A DNA stretch of 64,000 nucleotides, taken from assembly GCA_965262565.1 (NCBI GenBank), contig CBDHFQ010000030.1:62001-126000 (forward strand), in the 5' to 3' direction. The stretch's first letter is position 1. Each line of letters begins with the position of its first letter. Source of the stretch: CBDHFQ01 sp965262565. Its GTDB lineage: Bacteria > Bacteroidota > Bacteroidia > J057. The notes under the pieces are model-generated. The model worked only from the letters and a program-made list of their open reading frames with translations. It had not been told where the DNA came from and did no database searches. Of the stretch, positions 9,220-17,725 are shown piece by piece. The position numbers and the translations under genes were made by a program.

Positions 9220-9762
9220 TTACAATTTATTGTTTTTAATTTTACTTAACGCTTCTGGAGTCATGCCAAGGTAAGAGGCAATCATTTTTTGAGGAACTCG
9301 CTGGATGAGATAAGGATAATTCTCCATAAAGTGTTCGTATCGCTTTCTGGCAGAAAAACTCATGAGCATAATGACCCTTTTTTGTAAGACGTTCAGACGC
9401 CTAATAAACTTTTCCAGGTAAGGAGCATCTCTTTCCAGATCTTTTTCCAAGGCAACGACAATAGAATCTTCTATGGCATCTATATATAAATCGCTGGGCG
9501 TTTCAGGCTGGCAACTATCGGCGATGGTCCAACCTTCTGGAGCAAACATAAATATGTGTTCTCTGCCTTTTTCGTCAATCGAATAGGAGCGAAGGAGTCC
9601 CCGCTTGACGATATATACTTTAGTATCATATTCCCCCTTTCGCTGAATGATATCGCCTTTTTGGAGGACCATACGTTTGAGAAAATGGGAAGAATCGATC
9701 ATGGGCTTGTTGTTTAAGGTAGTATGGAGAAATGAAGAGAAGCAGGAGAAGGTTTGTGCCAA
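9220..9762 (-). CDS. Crp/Fnr family transcriptional regulator (short form)
   Basis: A cyclic-nucleotide-binding-like fold (LQKGDIIQRKGE, then IVKRGLLRSYSIDEKGREHI) followed by a brief C-terminal helix-turn-helix (RVPQKMIASYLGMTPEALSK). This is the ~190-residue Crp type common in Bacteroidota, which usually lacks the cAMP-binding residues. The frame stays open back to an ATG at 9918, but that overlaps the upstream gene by 118 bases and yields an unlike N-terminus; homology-like sequence begins near a TTG at 9760-9762, which I chose (180 residues). The next in-frame ATG, at 9699, would cut into the first helix. Likely regulates itself or the HXXEE gene upstream. Confidence 0.75.
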   Translation of the reverse strand: MAQTFSCFSSFLHTTLNNKPMIDSSHFLKRMVLQKGDIIQRKGEYDTKVYIVKRGLLRSYSIDEKGREHIFMFAPEGWTIADSCQPETPSDLYIDAIEDSIVVALEKDLERDAPYLEKFIRRLNVLQKRVIMLMSFSARKRYEHFMENYPYLIQRVPQKMIASYLGMTPEALSKIKNNKL

Positions 9763-9800
9763 TGAGCCATAGTCAAATGTGTAACAACTGGCATGTAAAA

Positions 9801-10622
9801 TCAGCGTGGTGGATGCGATATATTTGAAGAAGGAGGCTGGAGGTAAAGTGCCAATGGGGTCAATGACCAAGTGATTAACAGGAGAAAATATACCACTTCG
9901 GGAAAGAGGTGGAACCAATTGGCAGCCAATAAGCCTCCAACCATAATAATATGTGCCAGAAAAGCCCAGATTAATCCAGCGATCAATTGAGAACGGTAGG
10001 CAGCGTCAATGGGAATCATATATCTTGCAAATAAGAGGTAAATAGGAACAAAGATAAGCAGCGAAGTCAGTAATCCAGGATTGTAGGTCAAGGTAGCTAA
10101 TCCAGCTATGATATGCACGATTCCATTGACAATGATAATGCTGGCCATAGCGATAGCAGGAAATACATGTGTGGGACTTCTCAGGATGGCGATCATGCCG
10201 ACCAACCATACTAAGGAAGTGTTGATTACAAAGATGCTTTCCTTTGTGAGGGGTTTAACAGCATCATCTTCAGCTCCCAGGGCATTTAAGATAAATTGAT
10301 TGTTAAAGGTATAGAAGGCGTATTCATTTCCTAAGATATCGATCCAATGCTCTTCAAACTGGTGAATAATATAGGCGATGAGCATGATGATGGAAAAGAA
10401 CCGCAAATGTTTCCATAGAGGTAGCGAAAGCTCTTGTGGGTATATTGCAAAAGTACCTATCAGTAAGAAGGGAACAGCGAATGTACCTATTTTCATCCAA
10501 TGAGTAAGGAGGAATTCGTATTGTCCGAGAGGCAGCCAAAGCATCCCAAACAACAGTACAATACTTAGGGAAAGAAAGGTTGATGGTTTCAAGATAGACT
10601 TATTATGATTCATTGGCACCAC
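9801..10622 (-). CDS. HXXEE domain membrane protein
   Basis: A 273-residue integral membrane protein with about seven or eight hydrophobic segments. The segment IIHQFEEHWID at about residues 86-96 contains the H-x-x-E-E signature that names the family. Other conserved-looking polar residues are N and H in the later helices (IIIVNGIVHI). The family is of unknown function; the paired acidic residues and histidines suggest metal or proton handling (inference). It starts the minus-strand pair with the Crp-type regulator, with about 38 bases between them. Confidence 0.8.
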   Translation of the reverse strand: MVPMNHNKSILKPSTFLSLSIVLLFGMLWLPLGQYEFLLTHWMKIGTFAVPFLLIGTFAIYPQELSLPLWKHLRFFSIIMLIAYIIHQFEEHWIDILGNEYAFYTFNNQFILNALGAEDDAVKPLTKESIFVINTSLVWLVGMIAILRSPTHVFPAIAMASIIIVNGIVHIIAGLATLTYNPGLLTSLLIFVPIYLLFARYMIPIDAAYRSQLIAGLIWAFLAHIIMVGGLLAANWFHLFPEVVYFLLLITWSLTPLALYLQPPSSNISHPPR

Positions 10623-10962
10623 TCGACTACCCTCTTCATCTATATTTTCTCTCGCCCTACTTTAGTCGGTAGCCTGTTCCGTGGTTACCCCTTTTGGAAG
10701 TGAGAGATGCTATTACAATTAAAAGACTAAATTAGGGAATTCGGGAGGGTAAATAATTGAACTAGGTTAAGAAAGGAAAGAGGGGGCCATTTAATTATCC
10801 GCTGATGGGGTTTCTTAATCATTTTTTTGAATATAGTTATCAGAATCATCTCATCTCGCTACCATTTCTATGTATGGGAATATTATTGTGGGAGCGTGTT
10901 AAAGGAGAGATGGTGAAGTATAAATGAGGAGAGATGGCAAAAAATAGGCTTGACAGGCAGAT
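10623..10962. other. Intergenic region, 340 bp
   Basis: Between the HXXEE gene start and the Rpn-like gene stop. It has no open frame of note, no tRNA pattern and no clear terminator. The leader and promoter of the HXXEE gene should lie in its left part, but no convincing TTTG/TAnnTTTG pair was found. Confidence 0.5.
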
Positions 10963-11982
10963 TTATATTAAAGCCTTAACTTCTTCCTCTGTAAGTCCAG
11001 AAACTTCTGCTATGATTTGTACACTTATCGCACCATGTTGGAAAGCATCTGAAGCTAATAATTTTTTAGCAGTAGTTAGTTGATGTTCTTTAAATATAGT
11101 CTCAGCTCTTTGTCTTTCTTGATCAATTTTAGCTTCTAATTTTGCTTCTAGTTTAGCCTTTAGTTTAGCTTCTAATTTTACTTCTAGTTTAGCCTTTAGT
11201 TTAGCTTCTAATTTTGCTTCTAGTGCTTTCATAGCCTCTTGTCTGACAAGTTCTACAATTCCCATTTCTTCCAAGCTTGGCTTTAATTTTTCCATTTCGT
11301 CAAAAAATGTTTGATAGGTTTCTTCTTTAGAAAAGTTAATAATATTTATGATAAAATAGTATAGATTATTGCTAGTCTCTCTATCATAGCCCTTATTGAT
11401 CAATCGATTGACCAAGTCTAGTTTAAACACTAATTTTTGTTCGTCAGTTGCGTTGTTTGCCTCTACCGCTTTTTTGGCCGCTAAAATCACTAAAGCAAAT
11501 GGATTATTCATCGCTTCTAGTTTTTCATCTTCCTCTTTCCAAACGGAGTAATTTCTATAGGCGAGACGGATAACCGTGTCTTCATAGGAATGCTCGAATA
11601 CAGTAGAATTAGGTTCAGCTTTAGGAGCAGTAAAGATGGCTATCGCTAATATGTTACCACCTTGGCTGTCGAAAATCCGATAGTAATAGGTAAACATTCT
11701 AAAAGGAAACGTTTTATCTTTATATCCTTGTACCTCTACATGAAGGATAAAATGTTGTTCTTCTCCATTTTTGTATACAATTTTAGCTAATGTATCCACC
11801 TTTCGTACATTTTGATCAGATTCTTTAATAACTCTTTGAAGCTCTTTATTTAAGTAAATAACCTCTTTAATTACGCGTCCTTCTATCAAGTGGGGGTAGA
11901 AAAAACGAATCATGTATAAGGTAAAATCCTTTAGGATTCCTTTCCAGAGAATATCGTGAGAAGTATATGATTGAATGTTCAC
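10963..11982 (-). CDS. Rpn-family recombination-promoting nuclease / PD-(D/E)XK putative transposase
   Basis: A 339-residue protein. The N-terminal half matches Rpn/DUF4351-type nucleases: K-D-F near residue 20, then V-D-T-L-A-K at about 62 and H-V-E-V-Q-G at about 80, giving the D...E-x-Q core of a PD-(D/E)XK fold, followed by the family phrase FPFRMFTYYYRIFD. Residues about 253-285 are a helical repeat of the type K-L-E-A, encoded by 36-bp tandem DNA repeats. The C-terminus ends with a short L-T-E-E-E-V segment. Such genes are spread by horizontal transfer and promote RecA-independent recombination in E. coli (RpnA). No insertion sequence ends were seen around it. Confidence 0.82.
   Translation of the reverse strand: MNIQSYTSHDILWKGILKDFTLYMIRFFYPHLIEGRVIKEVIYLNKELQRVIKESDQNVRKVDTLAKIVYKNGEEQHFILHVEVQGYKDKTFPFRMFTYYYRIFDSQGGNILAIAIFTAPKAEPNSTVFEHSYEDTVIRLAYRNYSVWKEEDEKLEAMNNPFALVILAAKKAVEANNATDEQKLVFKLDLVNRLINKGYDRETSNNLYYFIINIINFSKEETYQTFFDEMEKLKPSLEEMGIVELVRQEAMKALEAKLEAKLKAKLEVKLEAKLKAKLEAKLEAKIDQERQRAETIFKEHQLTTAKKLLASDAFQHGAISVQIIAEVSGLTEEEVKALI
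11127..11224 (-). repeat. 36-bp tandem repeat inside the Rpn-like gene
   Basis: Units begin at 11127, 11163 and 11199 (the last one partial). They differ by one or a few bases and encode 12-residue K/L/E/A steps. The array is in frame, so gain or loss of a unit lengthens or shortens the helix without breaking the gene. Confidence 0.8.
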
Positions 11983-12107
11983 TATAATAGGATTAAATAT
12001 GATAGCATAGAGGCGCTTTAACTAATCCTATTATTTCAGGAGATGAATATTTGTTAAACTTTTTTCAAAATTGATGCCAAAAAAATAATAGTAAGTAGTC
12101 GAGTAAA

Positions 12108-12668
12108 TTATTTCCTTTCTTTTTGTTGGTCCCAATTAGCTTCTTTAATTGCTTTCTGTTCTGCTTCTTTAGCTTCTTTTCTTCCTTTTTGTTGGTCCCA
12201 CTTAGCTTCTTTAGCTGCTTTCTGTTCTGCTTCTTTAGCTTCCTTCCTTTCTTTTTGTTGGGTCCCACTTAGCTTCTTTAGCTGCTTTCTGTTCTGCTTC
12301 TTTAGCTTCCTTCCTTTCTTTTTGTTGGGTCCCACTTAGCTTCTTTAGCTGCTTTCTGTTCTGCTTCTTTAGCTTCCTTCCTTTCTTTTTGTTGGGTCCC
12401 ACTTAGCTTCTTTAGCTGCTTTTTGTTCTGCTTCTTTAGCTTCCTTCCTTTCTTTTTGTTGGGTCCACTTAGCTTCTTTAGCTGCTTTTTGTTCTGCTTC
12501 TTTCGTAGCTGTTACTTTAGCTGTATTTTTTTGGGGTTCCGGTTTATCGAATATCAAAATATCCATATTTTCCATATAAATGTTAATGGGCTTCTTTTCA
12601 ACTGAAAGGTTTATCTGTTCATTAGTTTTTGATTTACATAAATGTAAAGAATTATCGGAGCCACCCAA
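12108..12668 (-). pseudogene. K/E/A-rich repeat protein gene broken by frameshifts
   Basis: The gene starts near 12668 (or at an internal ATG, 12573, beginning MENMDILIFDKPEPQ) and runs into six tandem units encoding W-D-Q-Q-K-E-R-K-E-A-K-E-A-E-Q-K-A-A type sequence. The first unit read (12449-12514) is in frame. The next three units are 67 bp rather than 66, so translation shifts and stops after about 99 codons. Because three single-base insertions restore the frame, the last two units are again read as in the first and end K-E-R-K-stop at 12108. An intact ancestor would have had about 185 residues. Charged helical character suggests a coiled or single alpha-helix; function unknown. A sequencing error is possible but would have to occur three times. 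Confidence 0.65.
12116..12514 (-). repeat. Six 66/67-bp tandem repeat units
   Basis: Units: 12116-12181, 12182-12247, 12248-12314, 12315-12381, 12382-12448 and 12449-12514 (last end diverged). Lengths are 66, 66, 67, 67, 67 and 66 bp. The length change sits at one spot, GGGACC, GGGACCC or GGACCC on the coding strand. The three 67-bp units are nearly identical, so they arose by recent duplication. Confidence 0.9.
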
Positions 12669-12883
12669 TTAATCCAGATTAAGAATAAGGAGATTATTGT
12701 ACCAAACAAGAAGCATTTGGTAGAATAGGGTGGAATATCTCTCTAAAAACATACTCATTGTTTGTCCTTATAGATAGCTTGATAATTCCAGTCTGATTAA
12801 ATATAAAATTAGCTGAGAGTACCAAATAAGATCCTATTGAAAAAGAATCAATAACTTGGCTGTATAATTCAAATAATTGTCAT

Positions 12884-12919
12884 TTAATGAAAATTCCCTA
12901 AGAGAAGTTCTTAGGGAAT
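12884..12919 (-). terminator. Intrinsic terminator of the UDP-xylose synthase gene
   Basis: A perfect 11-bp stem, arms 12893-12903 and 12909-12919, with a 5-base loop, followed on the minus strand by TTTTCATT. It lies 40 bases past the stop of the epimerase/decarboxylase gene. Confidence 0.75.
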
Positions 12920-12958
12920 GGCTAAAACAGTATTTTATCAAAAGAAATGTTTCTACCT

Positions 12959-13972
12959 TTAACTCATGGCTTTTTCTTCCTCAGAGGTTATTTTTTCATT
13001 AGGTATCTGAGTTTTCTCTTCAGCAGTTTCTTGGACTTTTTCTTTGAAATACGCCAATGTTCTTAAAAGTCCCTCTTTCCTACTTACCTTCGGAGACCAA
13101 TCCAAAATTTCTCTGGCTCGGGTGATATCAGGTTGACGGATTTTTGGATCATCTTGCGGCAATTCATTAAAAATAATATTACTCCCTGATCCTGTCAATG
13201 AAATGATTTCCTGAGCGAATTGAAGAATACTGATTTCATCGGGATTCCCAATATTCACTGGCATTACTTCATTGCTTAATAATAGACGAAAAATCCCTTC
13301 TACCAGATCATCTACATAGCAGAAACTCCGAGTTTGGCTTCCATCGCCGAAGACAGTGATATCTTCTCCTTCGAGGGCTTGTCGCATAAAAGTTGGAAGA
13401 ACCCTTCCATCATTCAATCGCATTCTCGGACCAAACGTATTAAAGATGCGAACGATCCTCGTTTCAACCCCATGGGTACGGTGATAGGCCATCGTCATAG
13501 CTTCCATATATCTTTTTGCTTCATCGTAAACGCCTCTATAGCCGATGGGATTTACATTTCCCCAATAGCTTTCTGGTTGAGGGTGAACGAGAGGATCTCC
13601 GTAGACTTCAGAAGTACTTGCGATGAGTACGCGAGCCTTTTTTTCTCGTGCTAGTCCCAGAATTTTGTGCGTTCCCATGGCCCCTACTTTGAGGGTTTGG
13701 ATGGGTAACTTCAAATAGTCGATAGGACTGGCGGGAGAAGCGAAATGGAGAATGTAGTCGAGATGTCCCGATACATGCGTATAATTTGTTACATCGTAAT
13801 TGATAAACTTGAAATCCGATTTGCCAAAAAGGTGATGAATATTTTCTACGGAGCCTGTGAGGAGGTTGTCCATAACGATGACTTCATAGCCTTCTTTGAG
13901 AAATCGTTCCGATAAATGTGAGCCAAGGAATCCGGCACCGCCGGTAATAAGAACTTTTTGTTTGCGCTTCAT
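12959..13972 (-). CDS. uxs: UDP-glucuronate decarboxylase (UDP-xylose synthase)
   Basis: A 337-residue extended SDR enzyme. NAD-binding GGAGFLG is at residues 11-17, and the catalytic Tyr-x-x-x-Lys is Y149/K153 in GVYDEAKR. The family markers SPASPIDYLKLPIQTLKVG, GDPLVHPQPESYWGNVNPIG and RIFNTFGPRM are those of UXS rather than of dTDP-glucose dehydratase or GalE. It converts UDP-glucuronate to UDP-xylose with loss of CO2. A charged tail of about 25 residues extends beyond the usual end. It is the last minus-strand member of the exopolysaccharide locus, so the polymer may contain xylose or a sugar made from it. Confidence 0.92.
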   Translation of the reverse strand: MKRKQKVLITGGAGFLGSHLSERFLKEGYEVIVMDNLLTGSVENIHHLFGKSDFKFINYDVTNYTHVSGHLDYILHFASPASPIDYLKLPIQTLKVGAMGTHKILGLAREKKARVLIASTSEVYGDPLVHPQPESYWGNVNPIGYRGVYDEAKRYMEAMTMAYHRTHGVETRIVRIFNTFGPRMRLNDGRVLPTFMRQALEGEDITVFGDGSQTRSFCYVDDLVEGIFRLLLSNEVMPVNIGNPDEISILQFAQEIISLTGSGSNIIFNELPQDDPKIRQPDITRAREILDWSPKVSRKEGLLRTLAYFKEKVQETAEEKTQIPNEKITSEEEKAMS

Positions 13973-14395
13973 GGCTTAATATGTCTTACTTAACTTATAA
14001 GTGATCTTTATACTAATCTAGGGTCGACGAAAATGACATGATTTGTGTTCATTCTGTTGATAGGTGTATATCTATCTGGTGCTTTTCATGTTTCAATGTG
14101 AATATAAGGAAAAGAAATGAAGAATTATTGTTTATGAAGAAAAGGTTAATATTTATACCAAAATATACAGCCGGTGACTTTAGTAAAGTATAAACTGTTT
14201 AATCAATTAAATTTTTATTTATAATACATTGTTAATTCCTAATATATTAAAGTTGAATTAATTATTTTGGTATTTTAAACTTACTTACAATTTAATTATA
14301 TTTATATTTTATAAAAATAGATATTCTTTCCTACCCATTTAAGTTGAAAGTTATATTATAATAATGAGTATTTCTCTAGGGAATCAATCAACTTC
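13973..14395. other. AT-rich intergenic region, 423 bp
   Basis: Very AT-rich DNA between the UXS gene and the methyltransferase remnant. No open frame, terminator or convincing promoter was seen. The missing first half of the remnant gene is not recognisable here. Confidence 0.5.
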
Positions 14396-14683
14396 ATGGA
14401 ATTGGATGCTGTAAATGCCGAAAATCTCCCTGAAGTTGATTGTTGTATCATTAGACAAGCTTGCCAACATTTAAGTAATGCTCAAATAATGGCTATTTTA
14501 GAAAAAGTTAATAAATATAAATTTGTAATAATAACGGAACATGTGCCATTAAAGCCTATCAAAAAAAATCTAGACAAACTACATGGCCCTGATATAAGAT
14601 TATATCAAGGATCTGGTATGTTTGTTGAGGCAAAGCCATTAACATCGAGTGTGATATATTGCTTGAATACAGAAGTTATATGA
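14396..14683 (+). pseudogene. Remnant of a class I SAM-dependent methyltransferase
   Basis: A 95-residue frame. Residues 12-75 match the C-terminal half of a methyltransferase family found in polysaccharide and other loci: E-V-D-C-C-I-I-R-Q-x-x-Q-H-L-S-N, then YKFVIITEHVPL, then NLDKLHGPDIRLYQGSGM. The SAM-binding first half (the E/D-x-G-x-G motif) is absent, and upstream frames do not supply it. The frame also ends before the usual family terminus. It is on the opposite strand to the surrounding EPS genes. Best read as a degraded, truncated gene; a functional short protein is unlikely. Confidence 0.65.
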
Positions 14684-14778
14684 GAATTTTTAATAGAACA
14701 GAGCCTGCTTTGATGAGAATAGTTTTTTAATCCTAAATGTTAATTTAACATATATTGAAATTAGCAATATTATTAAAT

Positions 14779-16134
14779 TTAGCTCTGTTGCAGAATATTT
14801 AGTAAAAGTAAGCCGGGTAAGATTGCTTGAGATGTTTCCCAGTAGTTTTCGAAAAACCCAATCAATAAAAAAAAGATTATACCTAATGAAAAGCTTAAAT
14901 GACAAGCTGCTTTCTTATTACTTTGTTTTTTGAGATAATAAAAAAATAACCTTTTACTTGAGAATATTGAAAAGATCAAGTTAGATAAGAATATTATCAT
15001 GATAATAGCTCCAAATTCCACAGTAAATGATAGTATGGAAAAATAGGGGCGATGCATTGTTGAGTTTCCAAAAGCTTCAGGAGTATCCCGATATCTTTTC
15101 CAAACATTATATCCATATTCTTTGAACATCAAGGATATACTATCTGAAAAATATGGAATATTTCTCGATAAGTACTCGCCTGAAGAAATAAGTCCGGCTT
15201 TGCTAGAAAATTGTCCTGGTCCTATACCCCAGAGAAAAACCTCGGGATGACTCTTGGGCAATTCGACAAGTGCTTTATAAATAGCAAGATTTTTTGGAGA
15301 GTCGTTTTTTGATACAATACTAGTGTAGTATGCATTAAAGCCATTAACAGTGTTTGGATATACAACTATTGTAATATATAGAGAAATTAACAATAGTAAA
15401 GTGGCAATAATAAGATATTTTAGTAATTCATAAATACGATTTATAAAGAAAAGCAAACACAAAATCACAAAACTAACTAGAATACTAATGAAAACATGTA
15501 AAACTTCTGCTAGAAATAGTGCTGTTATCCCTATTAAAATAGAGAAAATGACTTTTTTAGATCGAACAGTACTAGGAATTAAAAAAATTATAAAAAATAC
15601 AACATTGATGGAAAAAATTTGATTTCCGAATCCTGCTTGGCCTGTGGTAAAGGTTAATAATCCAATACTACCTTGAACAGCGTCTCCAGCTAAAATATCA
15701 AATCTATTTGTGAATTTCACAATTACATACTGAAGAACACCAATTATTCCTTGAATCATTAGAATATTTGATATTATCGCTGCATACCTATCATAAGAAT
15801 AATTATTATTAAGGATAAGTTTTTTGTTTTTTATAATATAAAAAACAATTACACTCCCATAAGTTATAAAACTAATTATGGAATTATGAATCTCGTAATT
15901 CAATTTAAGATAGGAAATGTAATGAAAGATAGACCATGAAAAAAAAAATATTGTTGATATTGAAATTGCCTTGAAAATATTACCTGAATTTGCTCTAATC
16001 ATTATCCATGCTAATACAATAAACGGTGAGGCATATGATAATATATTGGCATTTGGCAGAAGCGTTACTATTAAAGCTAGGTAAACAGCTTCAAAATATA
16101 TTTTATTAAATCCAAAATTTTTGTTTCGTTTCAT
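14779..16134 (-). CDS. O-antigen/EPS polymerase (Wzy-like)
   Basis: A 451-residue membrane protein with about 11-12 hydrophobic segments and one larger external loop at roughly residues 275-365. The loop contains the pattern LWGIGPGQFSSKAGLISSGE seen in Wzy/O-antigen-ligase-like polymerases. Such proteins join lipid-linked repeat units in the periplasm. It follows the flippase gene with a 36-base gap in the same operon. Base composition is more AT-rich than the flanking core genes, as usual for polymerase genes. Confidence 0.8.
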   Translation of the reverse strand: MKRNKNFGFNKIYFEAVYLALIVTLLPNANILSYASPFIVLAWIMIRANSGNIFKAISISTIFFFSWSIFHYISYLKLNYEIHNSIISFITYGSVIVFYIIKNKKLILNNNYSYDRYAAIISNILMIQGIIGVLQYVIVKFTNRFDILAGDAVQGSIGLLTFTTGQAGFGNQIFSINVVFFIIFLIPSTVRSKKVIFSILIGITALFLAEVLHVFISILVSFVILCLLFFINRIYELLKYLIIATLLLLISLYITIVVYPNTVNGFNAYYTSIVSKNDSPKNLAIYKALVELPKSHPEVFLWGIGPGQFSSKAGLISSGEYLSRNIPYFSDSISLMFKEYGYNVWKRYRDTPEAFGNSTMHRPYFSILSFTVEFGAIIMIIFLSNLIFSIFSSKRLFFYYLKKQSNKKAACHLSFSLGIIFFLLIGFFENYWETSQAILPGLLLLNILQQS

Positions 16135-16170
16135 TGTTAAAACATTCTTCTTATTTTTTGATTAGAATAA

Positions 16171-17595
16171 TTATATAATAGAAAGTTTTCTATTGAAAGT
16201 AGATTTGCATATAATTATTGTACCAATCGACCAGGTAATCGCTTGAATAATTAGGAAGTTTAAATAAGGAAATGATGGAAAGATAATCTGGCTAAGAAAG
16301 TATAGAAGCTTAATTAATACTGCTAATGATATACCCTTTAAAATGGGTGCCCCGATTAAAAGGATAATTTTATGTATATCGATACTAATGATTCTTTTTA
16401 AGAGAATGTAAGATAAGAATACGGCAATAATACTTTTTAGAATCATTACATATCCTACAGAGTATAAGCTAAATTGGGAACCAATAGCAACTAGAATTAG
16501 TGTAAGAGTTGAATGTAAAAAGTTAAAAGCTACAAGTGTTCCTAATTTTCTTTTACTAATAAATATAGAATTATTAAAATAACATATCATGAATATTGAT
16601 CCTGAGGTCGAAATTAATGGTAAAATGTCAGCACTAAGAATCCAATCTTGGTCAAAAAACAGTTTAATGACATTAGGGATAAAAGTTAAAGTCGCAACTA
16701 ATAAAACAATGATATAGTGATAAGCTTGTGAAATAGATCTATAGTAAAGATTAATTAACTTTCTTATGTCGTTTTGATTAATGCAGTACAAAGGTAACAT
16801 TACCTTATTGATTGCAGCATTAGTGATTTCTATTGTAGATTGAAAAATTTTATGAGCTAAAGAATAGATTCCTGTCGCCCCCATACCTAAGAAAAATCCA
16901 ATTATTAATTCAGTACAGTTTTTACCAACTACAGTTATAATGTTGTTTATAAGCATCTTAGAGGAAAATGAAAATAAGTCATTAAACCCTCTCATCGATA
17001 TGTCCATATTCGGCATCCACTTTTGAGAAGACCAATACATAATTGTTGTAAATACTGAGTATAATAACTTAAAAAAAATTATTGACCATAATCCATAACC
17101 TAAGACCAACATAAAAAGTGCTATAACAGCACTTGTAATAACTGCTATTATCCTATTTTTTGCTAAAGTTTTAAATCGCATTTTTTTGGTTAATAATGCT
17201 AACTGAACTAATCCTGGAGGGCCAACTAAGAATATTAAACTTGATACTTGTAAAGTTGAATGAAGAAGTTCAACATTATATAAAGAGGATATTAAAGGAG
17301 AAGTAAAAAACAAAACTAAGAAAGTCAAGATCCCTAAAAATGTGTTCATTAAAAACGCAGTCTGCAGATGGTATGGTTTTAGGTTTTGTTTTTGGACAAT
17401 GACGGATACCATACCTTGTTCAATAAATAACTCACCCAGAGCTATTATTGCGCTATTTACAGCAATTATACCTAAGTCTGAAGAGTTAAGAATTTTAGCC
17501 GCCCAAAAGAAAATACTTATGGATACTAATTTTATTCCAATGCTCTCTACAAAAGACCAGATCATTTTGATGTTTATCTGACCTACATTGGTCAT
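16171..17595 (-). CDS. Polysaccharide flippase (Wzx/WzxC-like)
   Basis: A 474-residue protein with about 12-14 membrane segments and the polysaccharide-synthesis/MATE-like pattern (FFWAAKILNSSDLGIIAVNSA near the start, LLTKKMRFKTLAKNR at about 135). It moves undecaprenyl-linked repeat units across the inner membrane. Start at ATG 17595. It lies between the glycosyltransferase genes and the polymerase, as expected for a Wzx/Wzy-type pathway. Confidence 0.88.
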   Translation of the reverse strand: MTNVGQINIKMIWSFVESIGIKLVSISIFFWAAKILNSSDLGIIAVNSAIIALGELFIEQGMVSVIVQKQNLKPYHLQTAFLMNTFLGILTFLVLFFTSPLISSLYNVELLHSTLQVSSLIFLVGPPGLVQLALLTKKMRFKTLAKNRIIAVITSAVIALFMLVLGYGLWSIIFFKLLYSVFTTIMYWSSQKWMPNMDISMRGFNDLFSFSSKMLINNIITVVGKNCTELIIGFFLGMGATGIYSLAHKIFQSTIEITNAAINKVMLPLYCINQNDIRKLINLYYRSISQAYHYIIVLLVATLTFIPNVIKLFFDQDWILSADILPLISTSGSIFMICYFNNSIFISKRKLGTLVAFNFLHSTLTLILVAIGSQFSLYSVGYVMILKSIIAVFLSYILLKRIISIDIHKIILLIGAPILKGISLAVLIKLLYFLSQIIFPSFPYLNFLIIQAITWSIGTIIICKSTFNRKLSII

Positions 17596-17725
17596 ATTTT
17601 TCTATGTTTTACGACTTGCTTTGATGTAAAAAATTAGTTTTGTATCAATGAAGCTATTCTATTAATTCGACTACTAAATAAATGCGAAGAAGCATAATAC
17701 TTTGCCTGCAAACTCATTTTATTTC

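Noticed and set aside
12108..12335. Two separate small basic proteins in alternative frames of the repeat array
   Set aside because: These frames arise only because of the 67-bp units; the consistent reading is one broken gene.
12116..12514. Regular repeats that could suggest a CRISPR array
   Set aside because: The units are contiguous, 66-67 bp, with no unique spacers, and encode a repeated protein sequence.
14690..14905. Minus-strand open frame of 71 codons overlapping the polymerase end
   Set aside because: It overlaps the Wzy-like gene in another frame in AT-rich DNA and has no start or family support.
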